Assembly (NCBI RefSeq): GCF_009362785.1
Contig: NZ_WHNQ01000014.1
Span: 124,001 to 188,000, forward strand
From: Paraburkholderia atlantica
GTDB taxonomy: Bacteria; Pseudomonadota; Gammaproteobacteria; Burkholderiales; Burkholderiaceae
DNA: 64,000 bases
Reading direction: 5' to 3'
The notes under the pieces were generated by a model. The model saw only the letters and a list, made by a program, of their open reading frames with translations, had not been told where the DNA came from and made no database searches. This document shows positions 51,720 to 63,571 of this stretch, piece after piece. The translations under genes were made by a program, and so were the position numbers. Position 1 is the stretch's first letter; every line of letters starts with the position of its first letter.

Positions 51720-52589
51720 TCACGACCTCGCCAGCAACACGCCAGCCAGCGCGACCGCAAAGCCGGCAATCTGCACCGGCAGCAGCGTCTCGCCGAACCC
51801 AAGATAGCCTTCGAGCGCAGCGAGCGGCGGCGCGAGAAACAGCAGCGCGGTCGCGCGCGAAGCATCCCCGCGCCGGACCATCCAGACGAGCAACGTGACG
51901 CTGATGCCCGACAGCATCACGATGCCCCACGCGAGCGATGCCCACAGCGTCGGCGAGCCGATCCAGCGATGCTCGCCGAGCGCGAGCGCCAGCACCCCCG
52001 CGACGACAGCCGCACCGACGTTCTGCACCGCGCTCGCGCTGCGAATATCGGCCCTGGCGAGCGAGGTCTTCTGGAACAGCGTGCCCGCCGTGATCGCCCC
52101 CACCGCGACGATCGATATCAGCACGACCAGCCACGCCGGCGCGTTGCCGTGCGTGGGCGGCGTCGCGGCAGCGAGCTTCGGTGCGAGCACCAGCACGACC
52201 CCGGCGAGGCCGACCGCCATGCCGCTCCAGCCTCGCCGCGACAAGCGCTCGCCGAACAGCGGCGCGGCGACGGCGGCGGTCGCGAGCGGCTGGAGCGCGC
52301 CGAGCAAGGCCATCACGCCCGCGCTCAGACCTTGCGCGACGGCCCAGTAGCCGGCGCCGAGATAGACCCCTTGCAGCAGTGCGCCGGCGGTCAGGTGCTT
52401 GCCGAAGTCGCGTCCGGTCGGCCAGGCCGAGCGCGCGACGAGCGCGGCCAGCGCGAAGATCAGCGCGGTGCCGCCGAAACGGGCCAGCAGAAACAGATTC
52501 GGATCGGCGTAAGGCGTGATCGCGCGGGCGACCACGAAACCGGTCGACCACAGCACGACGAACACGGTGGCAACAAGGGTGGCGAGCAT
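51720..52589 (-). CDS. EamA/DMT-family transporter
   Basis: 289-aa inner-membrane protein with ten predicted helices in two repeats of five, the drug/metabolite transporter plan. LVATVFVVLWSTGFVVARAI at the start, LAAPLFGERLSRRGW after the first repeat and LVLAPKL are typical EamA features. Substrate unknown; relatives export amino acids or metabolites. Convergent with the L,D-transpeptidase gene. Confidence 0.9.
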   Translation of the reverse strand: MLATLVATVFVVLWSTGFVVARAITPYADPNLFLLARFGGTALIFALAALVARSAWPTGRDFGKHLTAGALLQGVYLGAGYWAVAQGLSAGVMALLGALQPLATAAVAAPLFGERLSRRGWSGMAVGLAGVVLVLAPKLAAATPPTHGNAPAWLVVLISIVAVGAITAGTLFQKTSLARADIRSASAVQNVGAAVVAGVLALALGEHRWIGSPTLWASLAWGIVMLSGISVTLLVWMVRRGDASRATALLFLAPPLAALEGYLGFGETLLPVQIAGFAVALAGVLLARS

Positions 52590-52673
52590 CGAGGCGGAGG
52601 GTGTGAAAAAGCCGCCATGTTGGCGGCACGGGCGGCGCGCGTCTTGTTCAAAGCTGCAATGCGCGCGGGACCG

Positions 52674-54230
52674 TCACCATGCGAGCAGCGTCATCCCCGC
52701 TCCGAGCACGCCGCCACAGACGGCGCACGCCCACAACAGCCAACGCGTGCGCCGGTATTCGCGCGCGAGATCCGCAAGCAGTTGCGCATTCTGCTGCGGC
52801 GTGCCGGCGCGATCGTGCTGCTGCAGATAGCGCACCGCCAGTTGCGGCACGCGCGGCAGCATATGCGCGAGATGCGGCAGTTCGTGTGACAGTCGCTTGA
52901 GCCAGCCGCGATGATCGAGATCGCGTCGCGCGATATCGGCGAGCACGCCGCGCGCGATGGTCCATGTATCGACGCCAGGATGCAGCGCCCGCGCGAGCAT
53001 CTCGGCCTGCTGGAACGAGCGCTGCGCGGTCGCGAGCTGGCCCGGCACCTGGCCGTCGAACGGTTGCACGCCGTGCAGCAGATGATGAAACAGCGAACCC
53101 GCGGAGCGATCCTCGGGCGCCGCCGCGAAGTGCGCTTCGGCGCGCGTGCGCAGCTCGGCTTCGAGCATCTCGGGGCGCGTGTCGTCGGGCACGTGGCCGG
53201 CCTCGCGATGCATGTCGGCGAGCCGCCCGTAGTCCTGGTCGAACAACGCGGTCGCGCCGTGCACGAAGAACTCGCGCTCGCCGCTCGACAACGTCGCCAT
53301 GATCGAGAACTCCGCGAGCACGAGGCGCCCGAGCGTGTCCGGCTCGATGCTGACGCGCACGCGGCGCGCATCGAGCGTCGCGTGGAAGAAGCCATGCTCG
53401 AAGGCCTGCTCGGTGACCACCTCGACGATATGCGCGGCGAGCGGCGCCAGCTTGATGCCGTGCGCGTGCAGAGCGGGCAGGTCGCTCGCGGGCAGCGTAC
53501 TGATGCGCTGCATCGTCAGCGTGTGGTCGGTGCACAGCTCCCAGATCACGTCCGGCACGACGATGCGCTTGTCGCCATCGAAATGGTGGCCGGTCTGGCT
53601 CAGGTTCGCGGCTTCGGCTCGCAGGTCGAAGCGGCGCAGGATGTCGTCGGTGAAGGTTTGCGCGAGCGCGCGCAACTTCATCCGGCGCGCGACGCGCGAC
53701 AGCTTTTCGAGCCAGCGCGCGACCCAGCGCAACAGCGCGAGCTCATCGCCGATCTGTTGCAACTGTTGCGCGCGCACGAGCTTGACGGCGACCTCGTGGT
53801 GACCTTTGACCGGCACCGCGAGCCGCGCGAAATGGGTCTGCTCGGCGAAGCCGCTGCTTACCGGCACCAGGTCGACCGCGCTGAACAGCTCGCCGAGCGG
53901 CTGGCCGAACGCGCGCGTCAGGGCCAGCGCGGAGTCGTCCGGCGACAGCGGCAGTTCCATGTGATCGATGGCGTCCAGCGCGTCATGCAGCGTGCCGCTC
54001 GCGAGCTCGGGGCGAGCGGCGAGCGTCTGCGCGAAGCGGCTCGCGAGCGGACCGAGCGCGGGCAGCAGGCCATGCAACTGCGCGCCGCTGCGCTCCGACG
54101 CATGCACGCGGCCGATCAGCTCGATCATCCAATGCAGTTTGTGGTCGGGCGGGGCGGCGAGCCAGATCAGGCGCGCGCCGTAACGCAGCGCATGGAACAG
54201 CAGCAGTAGACGGCGAAACAGTGGCGGCAT
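52674..54230 (-). CDS. UbiB/ABC1-family protein lacking kinase motifs (pseudokinase)
   Basis: 518-aa protein of the UbiB/ABC1 atypical-kinase family with a C-terminal membrane helix (LLWACAVCGGVLGAGMTLLA). The overall pattern remains: EVAVKLVRA (K150), FDLRAEAANL with E206, DHTLTMQRIS and GFFHA. Key elements are altered: KxGQ reads RFAQ (65-68), the catalytic loop HADPHPGN reads HATLDARR (283-290), and DFG reads EFS (308-310). ATP chemistry is therefore unlikely and a scaffold or regulatory role in quinone or lipid metabolism is inferred. The start at 54230 gives MPPLFRRLLLLFHALRYGAR. Confidence 0.8.
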   Translation of the reverse strand: MPPLFRRLLLLFHALRYGARLIWLAAPPDHKLHWMIELIGRVHASERSGAQLHGLLPALGPLASRFAQTLAARPELASGTLHDALDAIDHMELPLSPDDSALALTRAFGQPLGELFSAVDLVPVSSGFAEQTHFARLAVPVKGHHEVAVKLVRAQQLQQIGDELALLRWVARWLEKLSRVARRMKLRALAQTFTDDILRRFDLRAEAANLSQTGHHFDGDKRIVVPDVIWELCTDHTLTMQRISTLPASDLPALHAHGIKLAPLAAHIVEVVTEQAFEHGFFHATLDARRVRVSIEPDTLGRLVLAEFSIMATLSSGEREFFVHGATALFDQDYGRLADMHREAGHVPDDTRPEMLEAELRTRAEAHFAAAPEDRSAGSLFHHLLHGVQPFDGQVPGQLATAQRSFQQAEMLARALHPGVDTWTIARGVLADIARRDLDHRGWLKRLSHELPHLAHMLPRVPQLAVRYLQQHDRAGTPQQNAQLLADLAREYRRTRWLLWACAVCGGVLGAGMTLLAW

Positions 54231-54486
54231 CGGCGGTTCGGTTGACGGGCGAGGCGTTGTGCGCGGGACTCGGCCGGGCGGTGCCGTGGCGTTCGCCGCA
54301 TGGCCGAAGAGTCCAGCCGTCAAGGTTAGCAGGTCGGCGCGGTGGCTGGCGTGTTGGTGCGCAAGGTCGGCTCGATGCAACCCGAGCACGCCATCAACGC
54401 GCCATGAGCGCAACCTGCGCGCCCGCACCAACAACGCCCAATACGCGTAATACAATACGGCGGCCTTCCTCAACCACGGCGCACAG

Positions 54487-55242
54487 ATGCTCGCAGAACA
54501 ACGTCATCAATACATCCTCGCGCAAGTCGCAAAGAACGGCGCGCTGTCGGTCGCTGAACTGGTGCGCGAACTGAACGTATCGCGCGAAACGATCCGCCGC
54601 GACCTCAACGCGCTGGCCGGCCGCGGCCTGCTCGTGACGACCCACGGCGGCGCGCTGTCGAGCGATCGGCGCGAGCCCGATCTCGATACGCGCGAAGCCG
54701 AGAACGCTGGCGCCAAACGTGCGATCGGCGAGCGCGCGGCCGAGTTCGTGCCGGACGGCGCGTCGCTGATCATCGATTCGGGCAGCACCACGCAGGCGGT
54801 CGCGCGGGCGCTGCTCGACCGGCATCGGCTGACGGTCTACACGAACGACTGGCGCATCGCGCTGCTGCTCGGCCGACGCAACGACAATCGCGTGACCCTG
54901 CTCGGCGGCGAGCTGTCCGATATCGAGGACGCGACCTTCGGACTCGACACCGTCCACCAGATCACGCAGTACCACGCCGATTTCGCCTTCATCGGCGCGG
55001 GCGGGATTTCCCCGGACGGCTATCTGACCGACTACAGCCGCATGGCGGCCGAAGTGCGCAGCCGCATGATCGCCGCGGCCGACCTGGTGGTGGTCGTCGC
55101 CGATCATTCGAAGTTCGGACGCGTGACGCCGGTGCGCATCAACGGTATCGAGTCGGCGCGGTATCTGGTTACCGAACTGGCGCCCGAGCGCGCGCTGGGC
55201 AAGGCGATCACCGCGCACGGTCCGGAGATTCTGGTCGCGTGA
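54487..55242 (+). CDS. DeoR/GlpR-family transcriptional regulator
   Basis: 251-aa repressor. The N-terminus EQRHQYILAQVAKNGALSVA and RELNVSRETIRRDLNAL is the DeoR helix-turn-helix; THGGAL and the sugar-phosphate-binding domain (SLIIDSGSTTQAVARAL, ADFAFIGAGGISPDGYLTDY, VVVVADHSKFGRV) are complete. An 8-bp palindrome TACGCGTA (54442-54449) lies upstream. It is read in the same direction as the phosphonate operon after a 617-bp spacer, so it may control that operon, though DeoR ligands are usually sugar phosphates. Confidence 0.9.
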   Translation: MLAEQRHQYILAQVAKNGALSVAELVRELNVSRETIRRDLNALAGRGLLVTTHGGALSSDRREPDLDTREAENAGAKRAIGERAAEFVPDGASLIIDSGSTTQAVARALLDRHRLTVYTNDWRIALLLGRRNDNRVTLLGGELSDIEDATFGLDTVHQITQYHADFAFIGAGGISPDGYLTDYSRMAAEVRSRMIAAADLVVVVADHSKFGRVTPVRINGIESARYLVTELAPERALGKAITAHGPEILVA

Positions 55243-55859
55243 GACGGCTACTCGCGCTGGACGCCATTCCGCACCCGCCAAAATCTAACTAAAAAAAGCC
55301 GCGGGTTTCGCTCCAGATTTTGAAACGGCCGGGCACAATACGCGCCGTTGTCAGGACCGCGTCGACCACAGCGGAGGCAACCGCCGGGAACGCTACGAGC
55401 ACGGGCAGCGCGCCGCGCAAGCGCTGCGATCCGGAGCAGCGCCGCCCCTCCGCAATTTTCTCGATGCGTCGTGCATACATCGTCATTTTCGCCATGTACG
55501 ATCCACACGGGATCGGCGCGCGGGGCTCCGTTTTTGGGTGGCGCGACGAATTCCATCGGTTGGCTTGAATTGGCAATTTGTGTCTTTTTTTGGAATTCGG
55601 CAAAATCGTCACGGCCCTGTCATCGAAACCTGTGATTCTTGCCGTGCCCGCTCAGGCGCGGCAGGCAGCGCTGGTGTCGGAGGCAGGCTGTCAGTCAGGC
55701 TGGGCGAGAAGCGGCAAAGTTGTCGGCAATCTGCAATCTACGACAGACCGGCGCGGCAACCGCAGCGGGCAACACGCAAGCGGCGCGTGCCGCCGTTCAA
55801 TCACTACAGGTATGGGGTTATCCCGACCGTCTGGTTTTTAGCCTTTCGGAGAGAGCGAC
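55243..55859 (+). promoter_or_regulatory. Long leader of the phosphonate operon
   Basis: 617 bp with no convincing gene. Two elements, TGGCAATTTGTGTC (55571-55584) and CGGCAAAATCGTCA (55598-55611), resemble halves of the palindrome at the GntR start (60042-60056), with a T-rich tract between them. GGAGAGAG precedes phnS. Because the leader is long, a phosphate- or regulator-responsive promoter is likely here, but the start site cannot be fixed. Confidence 0.45.
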
Positions 55860-56951
55860 ATGAAAAAGACGAATTCCCTTCACGCCGCGGCCGGTCTCGC
55901 GCGCAAACTGCTGCCGGCGCTGGTTGCCGCGGCAGCGTTCGGCGGTGCCGCGATGCAGGCCCATGCGGCCGACGCCGTCGTGCTGTACACGGCCGACGGC
56001 CTCGAAAATCTGTACAAGGATGTGCTGCCGGCCTTCGAAAAGAAGGAAGGCGTGAAGGTCAATATCGTCACGGCGGGCAGCGGCGAAGTCGTGAACCGCG
56101 CGACCATCGAGAAGGATCAGCCGAAGGCCGACGTGCTCGTCACGCTGCCGCCGTTCATCCAGCAGGCCGACCAGAACGGTCTGCTGCAGGCGTACCAGAG
56201 CGCCAACTACAAGAACGTGCCGGCCATCGCGAAGGCGCCGAACGGCGCATGGGCGACCTTCGTGAACAACTACTTCTCGTTCGCGATCAACCCCGAAGTC
56301 ACGAAAAATCAGCCGAAGACGTTCGCGGACCTGCTGCACCCGGACTTCACCGGCAAGGTCGCCTATTCCAATCCGGCGACCGCCGGCGACGGCATGGCGG
56401 TGATCATTCTGACCTCGTCGCTGATGGGCGAGGACCAGGCGTTCGACTATCTGAAGAAGCTCGAGCAGAGCGCCAAGTTCCACACCAAGGGCACGGGCTA
56501 TCTCGACGTGCTGCTATCGCGTAACGAGATTGCGGTCGCCAACGGCGATCTGCAGATGGATCTCGACGACGCGGCCAACGGCGGCCTGTCGCTGAAGCCG
56601 GTGTTCCTCGCCGCTACGCCCGGCGGTCAGCCGACCACGTTCCAGCTGCCGTACGCGATCGGGCTGATCAAGAACGGTCCGAACCAGGACAAGGGCAAGA
56701 AGCTGATCGACTACCTGATGTCGACGGAAGTGCAATCGAAGGTGCCGGACATCTTCGGCATTCCGGGTCGCAGCGACGTGCCGCTCGCGGGCAAGAACGG
56801 CGAAACGGTCAAGCAGGCGATCAGCGGCGTCAAGCTGATTCCGGTCGACTGGAATCACGTGATGGCGAAGAAGGCCGACTGGACCGCGCGCTGGAAGAGC
56901 GACGTGATCGGTTCGTCGGGCAAAGAGACCGAAGTGGTCAAGCCGAAGTAA
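55860..56951 (+). CDS. phnS: 2-aminoethylphosphonate ABC transporter, substrate-binding protein (PhnS)
   Basis: 363-aa periplasmic binding protein. The signal peptide is cut after MQAHA; the mature protein starts ADAVVLYTADGLENLYKDVL. The fold is the iron/AEP type II binding protein (VTAGSGEVVNRATIEKDQPK, KVAYSNPATAGDGMAVIILT). With phnT, phnU and phnV next to it and phosphonate enzymes downstream, capture of 2-aminoethylphosphonate is well supported. A stem-loop after the gene may raise its level relative to the permeases. Confidence 0.92.
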   Translation: MKKTNSLHAAAGLARKLLPALVAAAAFGGAAMQAHAADAVVLYTADGLENLYKDVLPAFEKKEGVKVNIVTAGSGEVVNRATIEKDQPKADVLVTLPPFIQQADQNGLLQAYQSANYKNVPAIAKAPNGAWATFVNNYFSFAINPEVTKNQPKTFADLLHPDFTGKVAYSNPATAGDGMAVIILTSSLMGEDQAFDYLKKLEQSAKFHTKGTGYLDVLLSRNEIAVANGDLQMDLDDAANGGLSLKPVFLAATPGGQPTTFQLPYAIGLIKNGPNQDKGKKLIDYLMSTEVQSKVPDIFGIPGRSDVPLAGKNGETVKQAISGVKLIPVDWNHVMAKKADWTARWKSDVIGSSGKETEVVKPK

Positions 56952-56989
56952 GTGACTCAGATAAGCAACGTTTGACGTTGTCGATTCAG

Positions 56990-57020
56990 GCGGCGCTTCG
57001 CAGCTACTGCGCGGCGCCGC
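56990..57020 (+). repeat. Stem-loop between phnS and phnT
   Basis: Outer arms GCGGCGC/GCGCCGC (7 bp) and inner arms CGCAG/CTGCG around CTA form an interrupted stem, without T tract. It is placed to stabilise the upstream phnS message or attenuate the rest. Confidence 0.6.
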
Positions 57021-57052
57021 ATCAGCATTAATTCCGTTGGAGGACGACCCCG

Positions 57053-58168
57053 GTGAATACGGCCAGTCTCGCTCACCCCACCGCGCCTGGCGCTCCGCTG
57101 GATGCGCTCGACGCCGCGCGTCTGGACGCGCCGGGCGCCGCCGCGCCGGGCGGCGTGCAGATCGATCACCTGACGGTGCGCTTCGGCGCGCGCACGGTGC
57201 TCGACGATCTGTCGTTGACCATCCAGCGCGGCGAGTTGCTCACCGTGCTCGGCCGCAGCGGCTGCGGCAAGACGACCTTGCTGCGCTTCATCGCGGGCTT
57301 CATCGAGGCGGACGGTCTGGCCGGCACGCTGACGGTGGCCGGCCGCGATCTGACGCACGTGCCGCCGCACAAGCGCAACCTCGGTCTGCTGTTCCAGAGC
57401 TACGCGCTGTTTCCGCATCTGACGGTATTCGAAAACGTCGCGTTCGGTTTGCGCGCGCGGCGGATTCCGGCGCGCGACGTCGCGCGCCGCGTCGCCGAGG
57501 CGCTGAAGCTCGTGCAGCTCGGCGACTCCGGTCACGTGATGCCGGCGCAACTGTCGGGCGGCATGCAGCAGCGCGTGGCGCTCGCCCGCGCGCTAGTGAT
57601 CGAACCCGACGTGCTGCTGCTCGACGAACCGCTGTCCGCGCTCGATGCCAATCTGCGCGCGTCGGTGCGCTCCGAACTGAAGGCGCTGCATGAGCGCCTG
57701 CCGAATCTGACGATCGTCTGCGTGACGCACGATCAGGACGACGCGCTCGTACTGTCGGACCGCACGCTGCTGATGCGCGATGGCCATATCGCGCAGCTCG
57801 GCACGCCGCAGCAGCTGTACGACACGCCGGTCGATGGCTTCGTCGCGCGCTACCTCGGCGCGGCCAATCTGCTGCCGCCGCAGGTCGCGTTCAGCATGGA
57901 CGACGCGCGCTACAGCGAGCGCGACCGTGTCGCGTGTCTGCGTCCGGAGGCGCTGCGCATCGTGCCGCTCGGCGAGGGGCAGTTGCACGGCGCGATCGCG
58001 TCGGTCGAATGGTATGGCGCGGCCTTGTCGGTATCGGTCGTGCTCGATGCGCTGCCGAACGATCCCGTGCTCGTCACGATGCAGCGCGGCCTCGGCATGA
58101 CGCCGGAGAAGGGCGCGCGTGTTTCCCTGCGTTACGAGGCTGGCGATGTCGTCCTTATCAAGCCCTGA
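57053..58168 (+). CDS. phnT: 2-aminoethylphosphonate ABC transporter, ATP-binding protein (PhnT)
   Basis: 371-aa ATPase. Walker A is VLGRSGCGKTTLLRF, Q loop LLFQSYALFP, signature QLSGGMQQRVALARAL, Walker B VLLLDEPLSALDANLR and H loop CVTHDQDDAL. A TOBE-like regulatory domain follows (CLRPEALRIVP). GTG start at 57053 after TTGGAGGACGACC. It powers the PhnU/PhnV permease; phnU overlaps its end by 23 bp. Confidence 0.93.
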   Translation: MNTASLAHPTAPGAPLDALDAARLDAPGAAAPGGVQIDHLTVRFGARTVLDDLSLTIQRGELLTVLGRSGCGKTTLLRFIAGFIEADGLAGTLTVAGRDLTHVPPHKRNLGLLFQSYALFPHLTVFENVAFGLRARRIPARDVARRVAEALKLVQLGDSGHVMPAQLSGGMQQRVALARALVIEPDVLLLDEPLSALDANLRASVRSELKALHERLPNLTIVCVTHDQDDALVLSDRTLLMRDGHIAQLGTPQQLYDTPVDGFVARYLGAANLLPPQVAFSMDDARYSERDRVACLRPEALRIVPLGEGQLHGAIASVEWYGAALSVSVVLDALPNDPVLVTMQRGLGMTPEKGARVSLRYEAGDVVLIKP

Positions 58169-59108
58169 TACGTCCAATCCGCTCGACCTTGCAGCGCAAG
58201 CCGAGCTCGAAGCCGCCGCCGCACGCCGTCTGGCGAGCGCCGCGGCGCATGCGGCCGCGGTGAAGCGGCGCGAGCGCCTCGCGCAATGGCATCTGCTGTT
58301 CATTGCGGTCGTGGTGCTGGGGCCGCTCGTCATCTATCCGCTGGTGCGGCTCGTGATGCTGAGTCTGACCGGCGCGCACGGCCTGTCGGGTCACGCGTAC
58401 GTGACGTTCTTCGGCAACCCAGAAACGCGCGGCGTGATCGGCACCACGCTCGGCATCCTGTTCGCGAGCGCGAGCCTGGCGTCGCTGCTCGGCGTGGCGC
58501 TCGCGTCGCTGCTGTTCTTCAAGCCGTTTCCGGGCGCGCGCATGGTCACGCGCTTTCTCGAGCTGTTCGTCGCGTTCCCGTCGTTTCTGGTCGCCTTCAC
58601 GCTGATCTTTCTGTACGGCTCGCAGGGCTCGGTCAGCATCGGCCTGCAGCGGCTGTTCAATCTGCAGGCGCCGCCGCTCGACTTTCTGTTCGGCATCGGC
58701 GGCGTGATTCTCGCGGAAGTGGTGTTCTATACGCCGTTCGTTGTGCGCCCGACGCTGGCATCGTTCGCGCTGCTCGACCAGCGGCTGATCGAAGCCGCAC
58801 GTAGCCTGGGCGCGAACGGCCTGATGGTCGCGTTCAAGGTGATCCTGCCGCTCGCGTGGCCGGGCATCGCGGCGGGCACGATTCTGTGTTTTCTGCTGAC
58901 GTTGAACGAGTTCGGCATTCTGCTGGTGCTCGGCAGCGCCCATCTGATCACGCTGCCGGTCGCGATCTATAGCGCCGCTACCGTCGACCTCGATCTGCCG
59001 ACGGCCGCCGCAGGCGCGGTCGTGATGCTGCTGATGTCGTTGTCGCTGTACGCGTTGTACCGGCGCGTCAATAGTCGCAAGGTGAAAGGAGCCGGTCATG
59101 GCCGTTGA
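58146..59108 (+). CDS. phnU: 2-aminoethylphosphonate ABC transporter, permease (PhnU)
   Basis: 320-aa inner-membrane permease with a long cytoplasmic N-terminus (about 50 residues) and six helices. The ABC coupling (EAA-like) region is LIEAARSLGANGLMVAFKVI. The start at 58146 (MSSLSSPDTSNPLDL) overlaps phnT by 23 bp; an earlier in-frame ATG at 58119 would lengthen the overlap. It pairs with PhnV. Confidence 0.9.
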   Translation: MSSLSSPDTSNPLDLAAQAELEAAAARRLASAAAHAAAVKRRERLAQWHLLFIAVVVLGPLVIYPLVRLVMLSLTGAHGLSGHAYVTFFGNPETRGVIGTTLGILFASASLASLLGVALASLLFFKPFPGARMVTRFLELFVAFPSFLVAFTLIFLYGSQGSVSIGLQRLFNLQAPPLDFLFGIGGVILAEVVFYTPFVVRPTLASFALLDQRLIEAARSLGANGLMVAFKVILPLAWPGIAAGTILCFLLTLNEFGILLVLGSAHLITLPVAIYSAATVDLDLPTAAAGAVVMLLMSLSLYALYRRVNSRKVKGAGHGR

Positions 59109-59961
59109 ACTCGATCCGACCGTGCTGCCGGTCATGCACAAGAAGGGCCGGCCGGTGCGGCACAGCCTCGTCGTGCGACTGCTCGGCGGTCTGTTTCTCG
59201 GCTTCGCCGCGCTGCTGTGCTTCTGGCTGTTCGTGCTGCCGGTGCTGGTCGTCGCGCTGTCGAGCGTCGCGTCGCACTGGTCCGGCACGATCCTGCCCGA
59301 CGGCTTCAGCATGCGCTGGTTCGAGCGCCTCAGTTCGAGCGACTTCGACGCGCTGATCACCAGCCTCGAAGTCGGGATGGGCGTCGCGGTGCTCGGCACG
59401 TTCCTCGGTTTGTGGCTGGCGCTCGCGCTCGAAGGGCGCGACCGCCGCGGCCTCGGCGCCATCGTCGACACGATCGCGATGATGCCCAACGGCGTGCCGA
59501 GCGTGGTGCTCGGCCTCGCGGTGCTGATCGCGTATCACAAACGGCCGCTCGACCTGTCGAGCTCGGCGGCGATCGTCGTGTTCGTGCAGCTCGCGCTGGT
59601 GCTGCCGTTCTGCTATCGCTGCGCGGCCGCCGCGTTGCGCCCGGAGCTGACCGTGCTGCGCGAAGCGGCCGCGAGCCTCGGAGCGCCGCCGTCGATGGTG
59701 CTGCGCCGCGTCGTGTTACCGCAACTGGTACCAGCGATCCGCGCGAGTCTCGCGCTCGGTTTTGCGCTGTCGCTCGGAGAACTGGGCGCGACGCTGACCG
59801 TTTATCCGCCGGGCTTCGCGACGGTGCCGATCGTCGTCGTCGGGCAGGTGGAGCGCGGCTATTACCTGCCGGCTTCCGCGCTATCGCTGATTCTGCTGCT
59901 GGTCTCGCTGGTCGCGCTGCTGCTGATCGCGGCGCGCGCTCCGCGTCGCCGGATCGACTGA
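59098..59961 (+). CDS. phnV: 2-aminoethylphosphonate ABC transporter, permease (PhnV)
   Basis: 287-aa permease, six helices, with the EAA-like loop LREAAASLGAPPSMVLRRVV. The ATG overlaps the phnU end by 11 bp after GAAAGGAGCC. It completes the PhnSTUV importer and ends before the GntR regulator. Confidence 0.9.
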   Translation: MAVELDPTVLPVMHKKGRPVRHSLVVRLLGGLFLGFAALLCFWLFVLPVLVVALSSVASHWSGTILPDGFSMRWFERLSSSDFDALITSLEVGMGVAVLGTFLGLWLALALEGRDRRGLGAIVDTIAMMPNGVPSVVLGLAVLIAYHKRPLDLSSSAAIVVFVQLALVLPFCYRCAAAALRPELTVLREAAASLGAPPSMVLRRVVLPQLVPAIRASLALGFALSLGELGATLTVYPPGFATVPIVVVGQVERGYYLPASALSLILLLVSLVALLLIAARAPRRRID

Positions 59962-60041
59962 CCGGGCTGAGCCGGCTGCTCGGCAGGCGATTTCCTTGAT
60001 CTGAAGCATGCACGCCGACCGGTGAGCATTCGATGTCGATG

Positions 60042-60056
60042 TGGCAAAATTTGTCA
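60042..60056. promoter_or_regulatory. Candidate GntR (phosphonate regulator) operator
   Basis: TGGCAAAATTTGTCA: 7-bp arms around one A with a single mismatch, ending 2 bp before the ATG at 60059. GntR/FadR-type repressors bind short dyads of this size, so autoregulation is suggested. Confidence 0.45.
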
Positions 60057-60058
60057 AA

Positions 60059-63568
<3,510 letters not shown>

Positions 63569-63571
63569 CCC

